Shown here: piece after piece, positions 39,256 to 48,556 of the stretch
Layout: every line of letters starts with the position of its first letter
How positions within the stretch are numbered: position 1 is the stretch's first letter
DNA from: Nocardia terrae
GTDB lineage: Bacteria; Actinomycetota; Actinomycetes; Mycobacteriales; Mycobacteriaceae
Length of the DNA: 64,000 bases
NCBI RefSeq assembly: GCF_009760405.1
Contig: NZ_WRPP01000001.1
Coordinates: 372,001-436,000 of the forward strand
Reading direction: 5' to 3'
Program-made: the position numbers and the translations under genes
Notes under the pieces: generated by a model
Databases searched by the model: none
What the model saw: only the letters and a program-made list of their open reading frames with translations
Told to the model about the DNA's origin: nothing

Positions 39256-40209
39256 ATGGGGGGTCCGCAACGGGCGATGTCGGGTACCGGGAATGCTGGG
39301 GGAGTGGACGAGATCTTCCGGACGGCCGGTGTCGAGGGCCGGGTGCACGCCCGCTGTTTCGACTGCGACGGCGAATTCGGCTGGGGCGCGGACGAACCGG
39401 TGGTGCTGTCCTCGGTGATGAAGGTGCCGCTGGTGCTGGAGTTCGCGCGGCAGGTGGCGGCGGGGCAGCTCGACGCCACCGATCGGGTGCGGGCGACGGC
39501 GGCGGACCGGCTCGGCGGGGTGGGGACCGCAGGCTGCCTCGACGATGTCGAGTACAGCCTGCGCGACGCGGCCTACTTCGCGATCACCGTCAGCGACAAT
39601 ACGGCCGCGGATCTGCTCTTCGACCGGGTCGGGGTCGAGAACGTGCGGTCGCTGGTGCGCGAGCTCGGGCTGGTGAACACCCGGATCGTCGGGTCGCTGC
39701 GGGACATCCTCTACAGCATGGCCGAGGATATCGGGGCGCGTGACCTGCACGAATTCGCGCGGCGCTACCCGGAATCGAGTGCGGCGGAGGTGTTCGGCTC
39801 GCGTGCGGTGGATCCGCTGCGGACCACCGCCAGCACGCCGCGGGAGATGACGCGGCTGCTCCAGCTGATCGGTGAGGACCGGGCCGGGCTGCCGGAGGCG
39901 TGCGAGTGGGTGCGGGATCTGATGCGGCGCCAGGTCTTCGGACATCGGCTGCCGTCGGGGTTCCCGCCGGGCACCGACATCTGGTCCAAGACCGGGACGC
40001 TGCCGGGGATCCGCAATGAGATCGGCGTCGTGGGGTATCCGGACGGAAGTCGTTACGCCGTCGCGGTTTTCACCGTCTCACAGAGCTTGGCGGGGCGGCA
40101 GCCCGCGGTGGACCGGGCGATCGGCGAGGCGGCGCGGCAGGCCGTCGAGCGCATTGTTCACGCTCTGCCCGAGACCACGTCCCACGGTCGGCGCTGCGGC
40201 CGGTCCTGA
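39256..40209 (+). CDS. beta-lactamase-like serine hydrolase without the omega-loop Glu
   Basis: A 317-residue protein of the class A fold: SVMK (SxxK), SDN and KTG are all present. The omega-loop Glu of true class A enzymes is not evident; the expected segment reads RDILYSMAEDIG. There is no signal peptide, so it is cytoplasmic unless exported otherwise. Such proteins may be weak esterases or DD-peptidase-like. ATG 39256 is the first in-frame start; a second lies at 39277. It diverges from the penicillin-binding lipoprotein and overlaps the convergent LysR gene by 52 bp. Confidence 0.75.
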   Translation: MGGPQRAMSGTGNAGGVDEIFRTAGVEGRVHARCFDCDGEFGWGADEPVVLSSVMKVPLVLEFARQVAAGQLDATDRVRATAADRLGGVGTAGCLDDVEYSLRDAAYFAITVSDNTAADLLFDRVGVENVRSLVRELGLVNTRIVGSLRDILYSMAEDIGARDLHEFARRYPESSAAEVFGSRAVDPLRTTASTPREMTRLLQLIGEDRAGLPEACEWVRDLMRRQVFGHRLPSGFPPGTDIWSKTGTLPGIRNEIGVVGYPDGSRYAVAVFTVSQSLAGRQPAVDRAIGEAARQAVERIVHALPETTSHGRRCGRS

Positions 40210-41111
40210 GCCGGGGCCGGGCGGGACGCCCCGTCGCCCTGCACCACGCGCACGACAAGCTCGGCCAGCTCCCGCACCAGCGGATGCGGCGCGGCGGCGG
40301 GCCAGGTCAGCGCGAGCCGCCAGCTCAGCGTGCCCTCCGGCAGCGGCCGCCACACCACGCGCGGCTCCTTCTGCGCGACCAGGCCCTGATCGAAGGCGAC
40401 GCCGCGGCCGGAAAGCACCATGCCGAGCACGAATTCGGGACTGCGGGCGTGCTGCACCGAGGTGGGGCGGAAGCCGTGCTCCCAGCAGGTGCGCAGGGTG
40501 GCGTCGTAGAGGCCGGGGGCGGCGGCGCGCGGGAAGATGACCAGGCCGTGCCCGGCCAGATCGGCCAGGGTGAGGGTGGCGCGCGCGGCCAGCGGCGAAT
40601 CGCGGGGGAGCACCACCCCGAGCGGGGTCTCCACCGCCGGGCCCGATTCCAGCCCGACCACATCGACCGGATACTGCAGCAGGCCCGCGTCCAGTTGCCG
40701 GTCCGCGAGCAGCCGAAGCTGTTCCGCCGTGGTCAGTTCCTGCAGGTCGACCCGGACCTCGCGGCTCTCGAACGCGGTGAGCAGGGCCGCGAGCACCCGG
40801 CCCGCCAGCTCGGGCGGCACGCCCACCCGCAGCGCGTCGATCTCACCGCGATGGGCCTTGCCCACCAGCGATATCGCCCGCTCCCAGCGCGCGATCAGAT
40901 CCCGCGCCTCCACCAGCAGGATCTGGCCCGCCTCGGTCAGCTCCACCCGCCGGCTGTCGCGTTCGAGCAGCCGCGCCCCGATATCGATCTCCAGCTTCTT
41001 GATCCGCTGGCTGAGCGCGGGCTGCGCGATCCGCAAGCGCTCCGCCGCCCGGCCGAAGTGCAGTTCCTCGGCCACGGCGATGAAGTAGCGCAACTGACGC
41101 AGCGGATCCAT
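40158..41111 (-). CDS. LysR-family transcriptional regulator
   Basis: A 317-residue LysR regulator. The winged helix starts MDPLRQLRYFIAVAEE, with LRIAQPALSQRIKKLE as recognition segment, followed by a substrate-binding domain with GVPPELAGRVL. ATG 41111 is chosen at the conserved start; a longer frame upstream overlaps the thioesterase gene. Its C-terminal coding end overlaps the SxxK hydrolase by 52 bp in opposite orientation. It follows the thioesterase by 22 bp. The ligand is unknown. Confidence 0.88.
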   Translation of the reverse strand: MDPLRQLRYFIAVAEELHFGRAAERLRIAQPALSQRIKKLEIDIGARLLERDSRRVELTEAGQILLVEARDLIARWERAISLVGKAHRGEIDALRVGVPPELAGRVLAALLTAFESREVRVDLQELTTAEQLRLLADRQLDAGLLQYPVDVVGLESGPAVETPLGVVLPRDSPLAARATLTLADLAGHGLVIFPRAAAPGLYDATLRTCWEHGFRPTSVQHARSPEFVLGMVLSGRGVAFDQGLVAQKEPRVVWRPLPEGTLSWRLALTWPAAAPHPLVRELAELVVRVVQGDGASRPAPAQDRPQRRPWDVVSGRA

Positions 41112-41133
41112 CCGTCCGACGATATCGCTTTGC

Positions 41134-41988
41134 TTATGGGCGCGCCCGCACCTCGAGGATCTGCAGGCACCGGCCGATCGGCCCGCGCTCGTCGTGCAGC
41201 ACTGTCGAGCACATTCCGACACCGTCCGGCCCGATCGAGGTCTGCACCGCCAGCCCGATCCACTCACTCTCCGGGAGCCGGAACAGGTCGATGGTCAGGT
41301 CCGTGTTCATGAACGTCCACTCGACCGGATCCAGCCGTGCCCCAACGCCATTGGCGACGTCCGCGACCGAGAACACCCGAACCAGCGGTGAGATGTCCTC
41401 GCCCTCGACCACCTCGACGCGCGGTTTCACCCATACACGCCGGGTCATGTCGTCGCCGTCCACGGCCCGCATGTCCACCGACTTCACGTAGCCGAAATCC
41501 CACCCGTCGGGCAGGTTCCAGCCCGGCGCGGTCGGCTCCGGCACCGGCGGCAGCGGTGCGTCGGCGGCGTGCACCACCGAGGAAGTGTCCGAGGTGGCGA
41601 TCCGCCAGGCCGACGCCTTCGCCACGGTCCGCACCGATCCATCCGCCTGCCGCGCGGCCAGTTCCGCGCCGATCAACTCGATCCGCTTCCCGGGCCGCTC
41701 GACCCACGCCCGAACCTCGATCTCGCCGACCGGCACCGGCCCCAGGATCTCCATCGTCAACCGCGTCACCCGCGCCCCCTCACGCGGCGCGCACCTCTCC
41801 ACGGCCCGGGCCAGCAATGCCGAAGGCGGCGCACCGTGCTGCATCGTCGCCGCCCACACACTCATCGTCGACCCGGTAGCCCGATACCGCTCGTACCCGT
41901 CCGCCCCGTCCCCCAGCCCCACGAAGTACGCCCGCACCCCGGCCTCCTCGGCCAAGGTCTCCGCTTCCACCGCTGTCACGTCATGCAT
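41134..41988 (-). CDS. acyl-CoA thioesterase-family (double hot-dog) protein
   Basis: A 284-residue protein with the two-hot-dog layout of TesB-like thioesterases. The N-terminal half has TMQHGAPPSALLARAVER and the C-terminal half ends with VLHDERGPIGRCLQILEVRA. It would hydrolyse an acyl-CoA. ATG 41988 has AGGTGA upstream; GTG 41997 is an alternative. It lies upstream of the LysR gene on the same strand. Confidence 0.75.
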   Translation of the reverse strand: MHDVTAVEAETLAEEAGVRAYFVGLGDGADGYERYRATGSTMSVWAATMQHGAPPSALLARAVERCAPREGARVTRLTMEILGPVPVGEIEVRAWVERPGKRIELIGAELAARQADGSVRTVAKASAWRIATSDTSSVVHAADAPLPPVPEPTAPGWNLPDGWDFGYVKSVDMRAVDGDDMTRRVWVKPRVEVVEGEDISPLVRVFSVADVANGVGARLDPVEWTFMNTDLTIDLFRLPESEWIGLAVQTSIGPDGVGMCSTVLHDERGPIGRCLQILEVRARP

Positions 41989-42062
41989 CCGGGTCACCTG
42001 GCCAACGTATCAGCCCACGTCCCGCCCACTAGACGCTGTACGACAAAACGCGCCGCGGCGGC

Positions 42063-42563
42063 TCAGCGACCACCCAGGATGTCGTCCCAGATCCGCTCGA
42101 CCACGGCCTCGTGACTCCAACTCGAATCGAACCGCGTCTCCTCCGCGAACCCCAGCGGCTGCCACCCGTAATACCACTCGGCCATCTGCTCCGCCGTGAA
42201 CTCGGCGGCCCGTGGACCGCTCGAATGCCGGGCCACCGTCTCCTCCAAGCTGAGGTCGAAGAAGTAGTGCAGCGACCGATCCGCCACCGCCCCGAGTCGC
42301 GCGAGCATCGGCCCGTACCGCCCGGCATCCAGAATCCCCTCCACGATCACCACGAGGCCGCGCGCCAGCCCGAAGCCCGCAATCTGTTCCAGTAGTTCGA
42401 TATTCGCGGCACCCGCCACATCGAGTTTCCGGAGCATCTGCCGCCGCACCACATCCTGTGCCGCCACCAGGCACTCGCCCCGCCGGAACCGTTGTTGCAC
42501 CGCCGACGCGGTGGTCGATTTCCCGGACGAGGAGTTTCCGCGAATGACGATCAGCAGGCTCAT
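42063..42563 (-). CDS. P-loop kinase-like ATPase
   Basis: A 166-residue protein with Walker A GNSSSGKST at about 8-16, directly after the first strand LLIVIRG. It resembles small nucleoside or chloramphenicol-phosphotransferase-like kinases: a lid region (RHSSGPRAAEFTAEQMAEWY) and the strand VVIVEGILD are visible. The substrate is unknown. ATG 42563 fits the strand start. It diverges from a serine hydrolase gene. Confidence 0.78.
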   Translation of the reverse strand: MSLLIVIRGNSSSGKSTTASAVQQRFRRGECLVAAQDVVRRQMLRKLDVAGAANIELLEQIAGFGLARGLVVIVEGILDAGRYGPMLARLGAVADRSLHYFFDLSLEETVARHSSGPRAAEFTAEQMAEWYYGWQPLGFAEETRFDSSWSHEAVVERIWDDILGGR

Positions 42564-42641
42564 GCCGGTGCAGATTACGCCCGTGTGGCGCAGGCATATT
42601 GGTATCAATGGTGAGGGCGCGGAACCGAACGGAGGGCGGAC

Positions 42642-43910
42642 ATGTCCGAGGAAACGGTATCGGAATCGGTCGAGGTGACGGCTGCGGCGGCGTTGGAGTG
42701 GGTGGTGGGCGCGGCTGCGCGGGCGCCGTTGCCGGAGGATGAGATCGGTGGGCACGTGGCGCCGATGCTGATCGAAGTGGTCGGTGGTACCGAGGGATTC
42801 AATGCGGTGCTGGCGCAGCTCGGACGGCCGGAGGTGACCGAGATCCGCAGGGAGCGGCCGGACGCGATCTGGGCCATGATCAGCGGGCGTGCCGAGGGGT
42901 TGTTGATGGTGCACGTGAACGAGGCGGGGCTCATCGACACCGCGCGGCTGGTTCCGGCGGCGGCCGACATCCCGGTGCCGACGTCCTGGGGCGAAATCGA
43001 TTCGCGCCTGGAGGAATTGGGCTGCCGGGTCGCGTTCGCCGCGATGCGGATCGAGGACGACGGGCAGCCGCGGCTGGTGCACGGGGTGGATGCCGACACG
43101 GCGCGGCCGACCGGGTCGGGGTTCAAGCTGTACGTGCTGGCCGCGCTCGCCCGGGCGGTCGCGGCGGGCCGGGCCGACTGGCAGGAGCTGCTGCCCATTC
43201 GGGAGGAGTGGAAGAGCTTCCCCTCCGGGACGCTCCAGAACCGTCCCGCCGGTGAAAAGCTCAGTCTGGCAACCTATGCCGAATACATGATGGCGATCAG
43301 CGACAACACCGCCACCGACCACCTGATCCACCACCTGGGCCGCCCCGAGGTGTTCAGCGAGCTGACCGAGCTCGGCCACCCCGATCCGGACCTGAACCTC
43401 CCGTTCCTCACGACCAGGGCGTTCTTCCAGTGCAAGGTCCCCGACGACGGTGCCCACGCGCAGCGCTTCCTCGAAGCCACCCGAGGCGAACGCATCGCAC
43501 TGGTCGAAGAACTGGAACGCCTGGACCTGCCCGACCCCGCCTCGTCATGGGTGAAGGAGTCGAAACCTCGCCACATCGACGAAATCGAATGGTTCGCAAC
43601 CCCTTCCGACCTCTGCCGCGCCTACGCCGGCCTACTCCGCTTCGCCCAACCCGAGATCGACCACATCCTCACCCGCGACGACCACGGCCTGGGCCTCGAC
43701 AGCACCCGCTTCCCCACCGTCTGGTCCAAACCCGGCAGCGAAGTCGGCGTCATAACCCTGAACTACCTGGCCCGCACCGCCGACCACCGAACATTCGCAG
43801 CAAGCCTGATGCTGTCCGACCCCACCGCAGGATTCGACGAGATGCTCATCGTCCCCCGGGCGTCCCGAATCCTCCAGGGCGCCTTCGACCTACTGGCCGC
43901 CACGGGTTAG
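42642..43910 (+). CDS. SxxK serine hydrolase, beta-lactamase fold, with N-terminal extension
   Basis: A 422-residue protein. About 120 N-terminal residues form an extra domain, followed by the class A-like fold: SGFK (Ser159, Lys162), SDN, DPDLN in place of ExxLN, and KPG instead of KTG. There is no signal peptide. Proteins of this layout are common in actinobacteria and are usually annotated only as serine hydrolases. The altered omega loop and KPG make true beta-lactamase activity doubtful. GGAGGG precedes ATG 42642. The end overlaps the NUDIX gene by 21 bp. Confidence 0.78.
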   Translation: MSEETVSESVEVTAAAALEWVVGAAARAPLPEDEIGGHVAPMLIEVVGGTEGFNAVLAQLGRPEVTEIRRERPDAIWAMISGRAEGLLMVHVNEAGLIDTARLVPAAADIPVPTSWGEIDSRLEELGCRVAFAAMRIEDDGQPRLVHGVDADTARPTGSGFKLYVLAALARAVAAGRADWQELLPIREEWKSFPSGTLQNRPAGEKLSLATYAEYMMAISDNTATDHLIHHLGRPEVFSELTELGHPDPDLNLPFLTTRAFFQCKVPDDGAHAQRFLEATRGERIALVEELERLDLPDPASSWVKESKPRHIDEIEWFATPSDLCRAYAGLLRFAQPEIDHILTRDDHGLGLDSTRFPTVWSKPGSEVGVITLNYLARTADHRTFAASLMLSDPTAGFDEMLIVPRASRILQGAFDLLAATG

Positions 43911-44459
43911 GGCGGCCGCGAGCTTGCGGGTGAAGCGGGGCAGATGGGGATCCGAAGGCGGGAAGTCGTCGGAGTCGAGGTCCCACCACTCGCCGCCTTC
44001 GAACTCGCCGGGATCCAGCGGATAGGACCGGGTGCGGGATCCGCGGATCACATGCCACAGCGAGACATCCACGTGGCGAGCGGGTTTGGTGACGGTGGTG
44101 ACGGTGAGGAAGAACGGGTTGTCGCCGACGACGTCGAAGGCCGGGGTGATGCCGATTTCCTCGCGGGCCTCGCGGCGGGCGGCGGCCGCGGGGTGTTCGC
44201 CCGGGTCGACGTGACCGCCCATGGGTAGGTGCAGGCCGGATTTGCGGTGCAGGCCGAGGTAGATGGCGGGGGCGTCGGGGTCGGTGAGCACGGTGTAGGC
44301 GACCAGGTGCCGGGACGGGGTCGCGGGGGCGATGCGGCGGAAGATGTCGTCGGTGGTGGAGAGCCAGGCCAGGGTTCTGGTGCGGTGAAGGTGTTCGAGA
44401 TCGTCCCAGGGTTCGACGGCCGCGACGAGGTCGGCGATGACAGCGGTGGCGGGCTGCAT
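43890..44459 (-). CDS. NUDIX hydrolase
   Basis: A 189-residue protein. The NUDIX box is GGHVDPGEHPAAAARREAREEIGI read across about 92-115, with the catalytic REAREE Glu residues intact. It would cleave a nucleoside diphosphate linked to another group. ATG 44459 lies at the end of the longer frame's non-coding-like part. It converges with the serine hydrolase gene and diverges from a LysR gene. Confidence 0.85.
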   Translation of the reverse strand: MQPATAVIADLVAAVEPWDDLEHLHRTRTLAWLSTTDDIFRRIAPATPSRHLVAYTVLTDPDAPAIYLGLHRKSGLHLPMGGHVDPGEHPAAAARREAREEIGITPAFDVVGDNPFFLTVTTVTKPARHVDVSLWHVIRGSRTRSYPLDPGEFEGGEWWDLDSDDFPPSDPHLPRFTRKLAAALTRGGQ

Positions 44460-44525
44460 GGCGGGGGAGCTTACGCGCGGGGTGCGACAGGTCCGGCGCG
44501 ATCGGCGGGTCAGTAGGGTTCGGGG

Positions 44526-45467
44526 GTGGATTTCAACGGGGTGCGGACCTTTGTTGCGGTTGTGGATGCGGGGCAGTTTCAGGATGCCGCGGTGGGGTTG
44601 GGGATTACGCAGCAAGGGGTTTCGAAACGTGTTGCGGGGTTGGAGAAGTATTTGGGGGTGCGGTTGTTCGCGCGGACGGCGCGCGGGGCCGAGTTGACGG
44701 TTGAGGGGCGGGCGTTTCTGCCGCATGCGCGGGAGCTGGTGCGGGTGGCCGAGCGGGCGGAGGCGTCGGTGCGGAGCGGGGGGAGGGCACTTCGGGTGGA
44801 TGTGGTCGCGCGGCGAATCGTGATGTCGGGGTTGTTGCAGGAGTTCCATCGGCGGCATCCCGAGGTCGAGTTGGAGGTGCTGACCCTGGATGCCGATGTC
44901 GAGGAGGCGATCGCGGCGGTGGAGAACGGGACCGTCGACGTCACGTTCCACGCGGTGCCGCTGGGGCTGCGGGTGCCCGGGGCGATCAGCACGCGGCGGG
45001 TGATCGACGAGGCACACCAGCTGCTCGTGGGGCCTCGCCATCCGTTCGCCGACGCGCGGTTCATCACGCCCGCGCAGCTGGCGGGGCATCGAATCTGGAT
45101 GCCGGGCCTGCCGACTCGGGGTGAGGTGGCCGATTACTTCGACGAACTCTCGACCACCTTCGGAGTCACGATCGATACGAGGGCATCGATGTTCGCGAAA
45201 GAGGCTGTGCTGGAGGACATCGCCAATTCGGCGGAGTTGACGATGTTGATCGGTGAGGGCACGCGCTATCTGTGGCCCGACAGCTACGACCTGCGACGCG
45301 TGCCGGTGCGGAATCCGTCGCTGGTCTACCCGATGTCGATGATCTGGCGCACCGACAACCGGCATCCCGCGCTCGAGGAACTCCGCGCCTACCTCGACAC
45401 GAGGCGGGCGGCGGCCACCGGCGCCGAGGTCTGGACGCCGAGGTGGGCACGCGACCGCTCGGACTGA
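44526..45467 (+). CDS. LysR-family transcriptional regulator
   Basis: A 313-residue LysR regulator beginning VDFNGVRTFVAVVDAGQFQD, with recognition region ITQQGVSKRVAGLEKYLG, then a substrate-binding domain. The GTG start at 44526 has only a weak ribosome site but fits the family. It diverges from the NUDIX gene by 66 bp. Its 3' end overlaps the formate/nitrite-type channel gene by 79 bp on the other strand. Confidence 0.86.
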   Translation: MDFNGVRTFVAVVDAGQFQDAAVGLGITQQGVSKRVAGLEKYLGVRLFARTARGAELTVEGRAFLPHARELVRVAERAEASVRSGGRALRVDVVARRIVMSGLLQEFHRRHPEVELEVLTLDADVEEAIAAVENGTVDVTFHAVPLGLRVPGAISTRRVIDEAHQLLVGPRHPFADARFITPAQLAGHRIWMPGLPTRGEVADYFDELSTTFGVTIDTRASMFAKEAVLEDIANSAELTMLIGEGTRYLWPDSYDLRRVPVRNPSLVYPMSMIWRTDNRHPALEELRAYLDTRRAAATGAEVWTPRWARDRSD

Positions 45468-46246
45468 TCGGCGGTGCGGGTGCGGCGGGCACCGGAGGTA
45501 TACCAGTAGACGGCCCCGACCAGCAGGCCGCCGCCCACGATATTGCCCGGAACCGTGTAGAGCAGATTGCGGCCCAGCTCGGCGAATGTGGCCTGGCCTT
45601 CGAAGATTCCGATGGTGTAGAGCGACATGTTGGCCACGCAGTGCTCGAAGCCGACGGCCACGAAGACCAGCACCGGCATCCACAGCAGCGCGATCTTCGC
45701 GCCGGAGCCGCGGACCCGGGAGAACATCCAGACCGCCAGGCAAACCAGCATGTTGCACAGGACCGCGCGCCAGAAGAGCTGACCGCCGCCGAGGGCGTCC
45801 TTGCCCGAGAGGAGTTCGGTGAGCATCGTTCGAGCCGAAGCCGAGGACATGATGCCGGAGCCGTGGACCATGGCCGCGAAGGCCAGGGTGCCGAGGAAAT
45901 TGCCGACCAGGGTGGCGACCCAGGCCACCAGCATGTCCTTGACGCCAGTGCGCCCGGACAGCGTGCCGATCAGCATGATCATCACCGTCGAGGTGAACAG
46001 TTGCGCGCCCGCGAACATGACCAGCGTCAGCGCGATGGGGAACACCGCGCCCTCGAGCAGCTTCGCGGCGGGCGAGTGCGAGGCCACGAACGGCGAGATC
46101 GCCCCCAGCAGCAGCACCTCGCCCACGGCGATGTACGCGCCCGCCAGCATGGCCGAGACCAGGAACCGTCCGCGACCGCGCAGCTCCTCGGCCTTGTGCT
46201 CGGCCTGATCGACGGTGCTGGCGACATTCTCGGCGACGGTATTCAC
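45389..46246 (-). CDS. formate/nitrite transporter-family channel
   Basis: A 285-residue protein with six membrane helices in the FNT pattern. Family motifs include LLLGAISPF near helix 1, VGNFLGTLAF in helix 4, and FEHCVANMSLYTIGI with the conserved central His. It carries formate, nitrite, hydrosulfide or lactate-type anions. GTG 46246 gives VNTVAENVAS. The gene lies 55 bp downstream of the adenosine-specific kinase gene on the same strand. An lctP-type lactate permease is nearby, hinting at small-anion metabolism. Confidence 0.88.
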   Translation of the reverse strand: MNTVAENVASTVDQAEHKAEELRGRGRFLVSAMLAGAYIAVGEVLLLGAISPFVASHSPAAKLLEGAVFPIALTLVMFAGAQLFTSTVMIMLIGTLSGRTGVKDMLVAWVATLVGNFLGTLAFAAMVHGSGIMSSASARTMLTELLSGKDALGGGQLFWRAVLCNMLVCLAVWMFSRVRGSGAKIALLWMPVLVFVAVGFEHCVANMSLYTIGIFEGQATFAELGRNLLYTVPGNIVGGGLLVGAVYWYTSGARRTRTADQSERSRAHLGVQTSAPVAAARLVSR

Positions 46247-46301
46247 CCTCAGGACGTTAGAAGGCGCGACCCCGGGGCGACACTGACCAATGTCCCGAGA
46301 A

Positions 46302-46784
46302 TCAGAGCTTGTAGCCGATGGCGCGCAGGAGTCCGTGGCGGTCGGCACGATCGGCCTCGGTCTCGATGCCCAGCGGCGGGCCGCCGTCGACCACGCCGAC
46401 AATGCCGCGGCCCAGCGCGGTCTCGGCGATGAGCACCTCGACCGGGTTGGCGGTGGCGCAGAAGATGCCGCAGACCTCGGGAACATTGCGGATCGCGTTG
46501 AGGACGTTGACCGGGTAGCCCTCGCGCAGGAAGACGATGAACGAATGGCCCGCGCCCACGGCGGTCGCGTTCTTGGTGGCGAGTTCGACCAGGTCGTCGT
46601 CATTGCCGGAGTACCGGATCAGTCGCGGACCGGACGCTTCGCAGAACGCCAGCCCGAAGCGCAGATGCGGCGAGGTCCCCGCGAGCGCCTCGTGGAGGTC
46701 CTCGACGGTCTTGATGAAGTGGGATTGCCCGATGATGACATTGAGCTCATCGGGCTTGTCGATGGGCACCGCTGTCAGTTCCAT
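46302..46784 (-). CDS. adenosine-specific kinase
   Basis: A 160-residue protein matching the small adenosine-specific kinase family. It has IGQSHFIKTVEDLHEAL, FGLAFCEASGPRLIR, GAGHSFIVFLREGYPVNVLN and a GIVGVVDGGPPLGIE end. It is thought to phosphorylate adenosine or a related compound. It lies upstream of the FNT channel gene and diverges from the lactate permease gene. Confidence 0.85.
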   Translation of the reverse strand: MELTAVPIDKPDELNVIIGQSHFIKTVEDLHEALAGTSPHLRFGLAFCEASGPRLIRYSGNDDDLVELATKNATAVGAGHSFIVFLREGYPVNVLNAIRNVPEVCGIFCATANPVEVLIAETALGRGIVGVVDGGPPLGIETEADRADRHGLLRAIGYKL

Positions 46785-46873
46785 GGCCCTATCGTGCCCC
46801 GCCGGCGGGTCGGTGTATGCGGAATCGGGTGTGGGCGGGCGTGTTCGGACCGACCATTAGGTCGGAGGTTGCC

Positions 46874-48550
46874 ATGTATCACCAGGTTCTCGACCCGATC
46901 GCCCATTCCCTCGCGTGGAGTTCGCTCGTCGCCGCGCTCCCGCTACTGACTCTCTTCGTTCTCCTCGGTGTGCTCCGCTGGGCCGCGTGGATCGCCTCGC
47001 TGATCGCGCTCGCGGTGTCGCTGGTGGTGGCGGTGTGGGCGTACGGGATGCCGGTCGGGCAGGCGGTGCTGGCCGGTTCCGAGGGCGCGGCCTTCGGCTT
47101 CTTCCCGATCCTCTGGATCGTCATCAATGCCATCTGGGTCTACAACATGACCGTCGCGACAGGGCATTTCGACGTGCTGCGCCGATCCTTCGCGAGTGTC
47201 AGCGACGATCAGCGCATCCAGGCCATGCTCATCGCCTTCTGTTTCGGCGCGCTGATGGAGGCGCTGGCCGGATTCGGGACGCCGGTGGCGGTCACCGCGG
47301 TCATGCTCATCGCGCTCGGCTTCGCGCCGTTGAAGGCCGCCGTGCTGGCATTGACCGCGAATACCGCGCCGGTCGCCTTCGGCGCGATGGCGACGCCCAT
47401 CATCACCCTGGGCTCGGTCACCGGCCGCTCGTCCGACACTCTCGGCGCGATGGTCGGCCGTCAGACTCCGGTTCTGGCGCTTTTCGTTCCGCTCATCCTG
47501 GTCCTGATCGTGGACCGCAAGAACGGCATTCGCGAGACCTGGCCCGCGATCGTGGTCTGCGGAGCGTCTTTCGCGGCCGCGCAGTATGTGACGTCGAACT
47601 TCATTTCGGTGCCGCTGGCCGATGTGGTGGCGTCGCTGGCCTCCGCGGCCGCGGTGATGGCGCTGGTCCGGGTGTGGCGGCCGGTCCGCGTGTATACGGA
47701 AGCCGTTGCGGCACCGGCCATGTCGGGAGGCGTGGTACCCGCGCTCTCGGGAGATATGCCGGAGGCGGAGGCCGAGCAGCCCGCCGAGTCGTCATCCGAG
47801 CGCACCGATCCGCCCCGCGAGATCGCCCGCGCCTACGCCCCGTATCTGATCATCATCGCGGTCTTCGTGCTCGCCCAGATCGGCCCCGTCAAGTCCTGGC
47901 TCGGCCACGCCACCCGTCAATTCGCCTGGCCCGGACTGCATCTGCTGAACGCCAAGGGCGGCAAGGTCGGTTCGGTCACCTTCACCCTCAATATCGCGAC
48001 CTCGCCCGGCACCCAGATGCTGGTGGCGGGCGTGCTCACGATGGCGGTCCTGGGCATCTCGATCCCGAAGGCGTTGCGCGCCTACGGTGCGACCCTGTTC
48101 CAGTTGCGCTGGGCCATCCTCACCGTGATGGCGGTGCTGGCCCTGGCATACGTCATGAACGCCTCGGGCCAGACCATCACCCTCGGCACCTGGATGGCCG
48201 CGGCCGGCGGCCTGTTCGCCGTGCTGTCCCCGCTGCTGGGCTGGCTGGGCACCGCCGTCACCGGTTCGGACACCTCGTCGAACTCGCTGTTCGGGGCGCT
48301 GCAGGTGACCGCCGCCGGAAAGGCCGGGCTGTCGCAGACCCTGATGGCCGCGGCCAACAGTTCCGGCGGCGTGCTGGGCAAGATGGTCTCACCGCAGAAC
48401 CTGGCCATCGCGGCCGCCGCGGTCGGCCTGCAGGGCCGCGAGGGCGACATCTTCCGCCGGGTGCTGGGCTGGAGCCTGCTGTTCCTGCTCGGCATGTGCC
48501 TGCTGGTCTGGCTGCAGTCCACACCCGTCCTGTCCTGGATGGTGGCCTGA
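46874..48550 (+). CDS. L-lactate permease family transporter
   Basis: A 558-residue LctP/LldP-family permease with about 12-14 membrane helices. Family text includes AFCFGALMEALAGFGTPVA, ANTAPVAFGA and SPLLGWLGTAVTGSDTSSN. A hydrophilic loop with acidic and Pro residues lies in the middle (about 290-320). It imports lactate, glycolate or similar hydroxy acids with protons. GGAGG precedes ATG 46874. No lactate dehydrogenase or regulator of the Lld type is adjacent. Confidence 0.88.
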   Translation: MYHQVLDPIAHSLAWSSLVAALPLLTLFVLLGVLRWAAWIASLIALAVSLVVAVWAYGMPVGQAVLAGSEGAAFGFFPILWIVINAIWVYNMTVATGHFDVLRRSFASVSDDQRIQAMLIAFCFGALMEALAGFGTPVAVTAVMLIALGFAPLKAAVLALTANTAPVAFGAMATPIITLGSVTGRSSDTLGAMVGRQTPVLALFVPLILVLIVDRKNGIRETWPAIVVCGASFAAAQYVTSNFISVPLADVVASLASAAAVMALVRVWRPVRVYTEAVAAPAMSGGVVPALSGDMPEAEAEQPAESSSERTDPPREIARAYAPYLIIIAVFVLAQIGPVKSWLGHATRQFAWPGLHLLNAKGGKVGSVTFTLNIATSPGTQMLVAGVLTMAVLGISIPKALRAYGATLFQLRWAILTVMAVLALAYVMNASGQTITLGTWMAAAGGLFAVLSPLLGWLGTAVTGSDTSSNSLFGALQVTAAGKAGLSQTLMAAANSSGGVLGKMVSPQNLAIAAAAVGLQGREGDIFRRVLGWSLLFLLGMCLLVWLQSTPVLSWMVA

Positions 48551-48556
48551 TCCGCG

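Noticed and set aside
42063..43457. 465-codon minus-strand frame covering the P-loop kinase and the serine hydrolase
   Set aside because: Only the last 166 codons look like a protein; the rest is antisense to the serine hydrolase.
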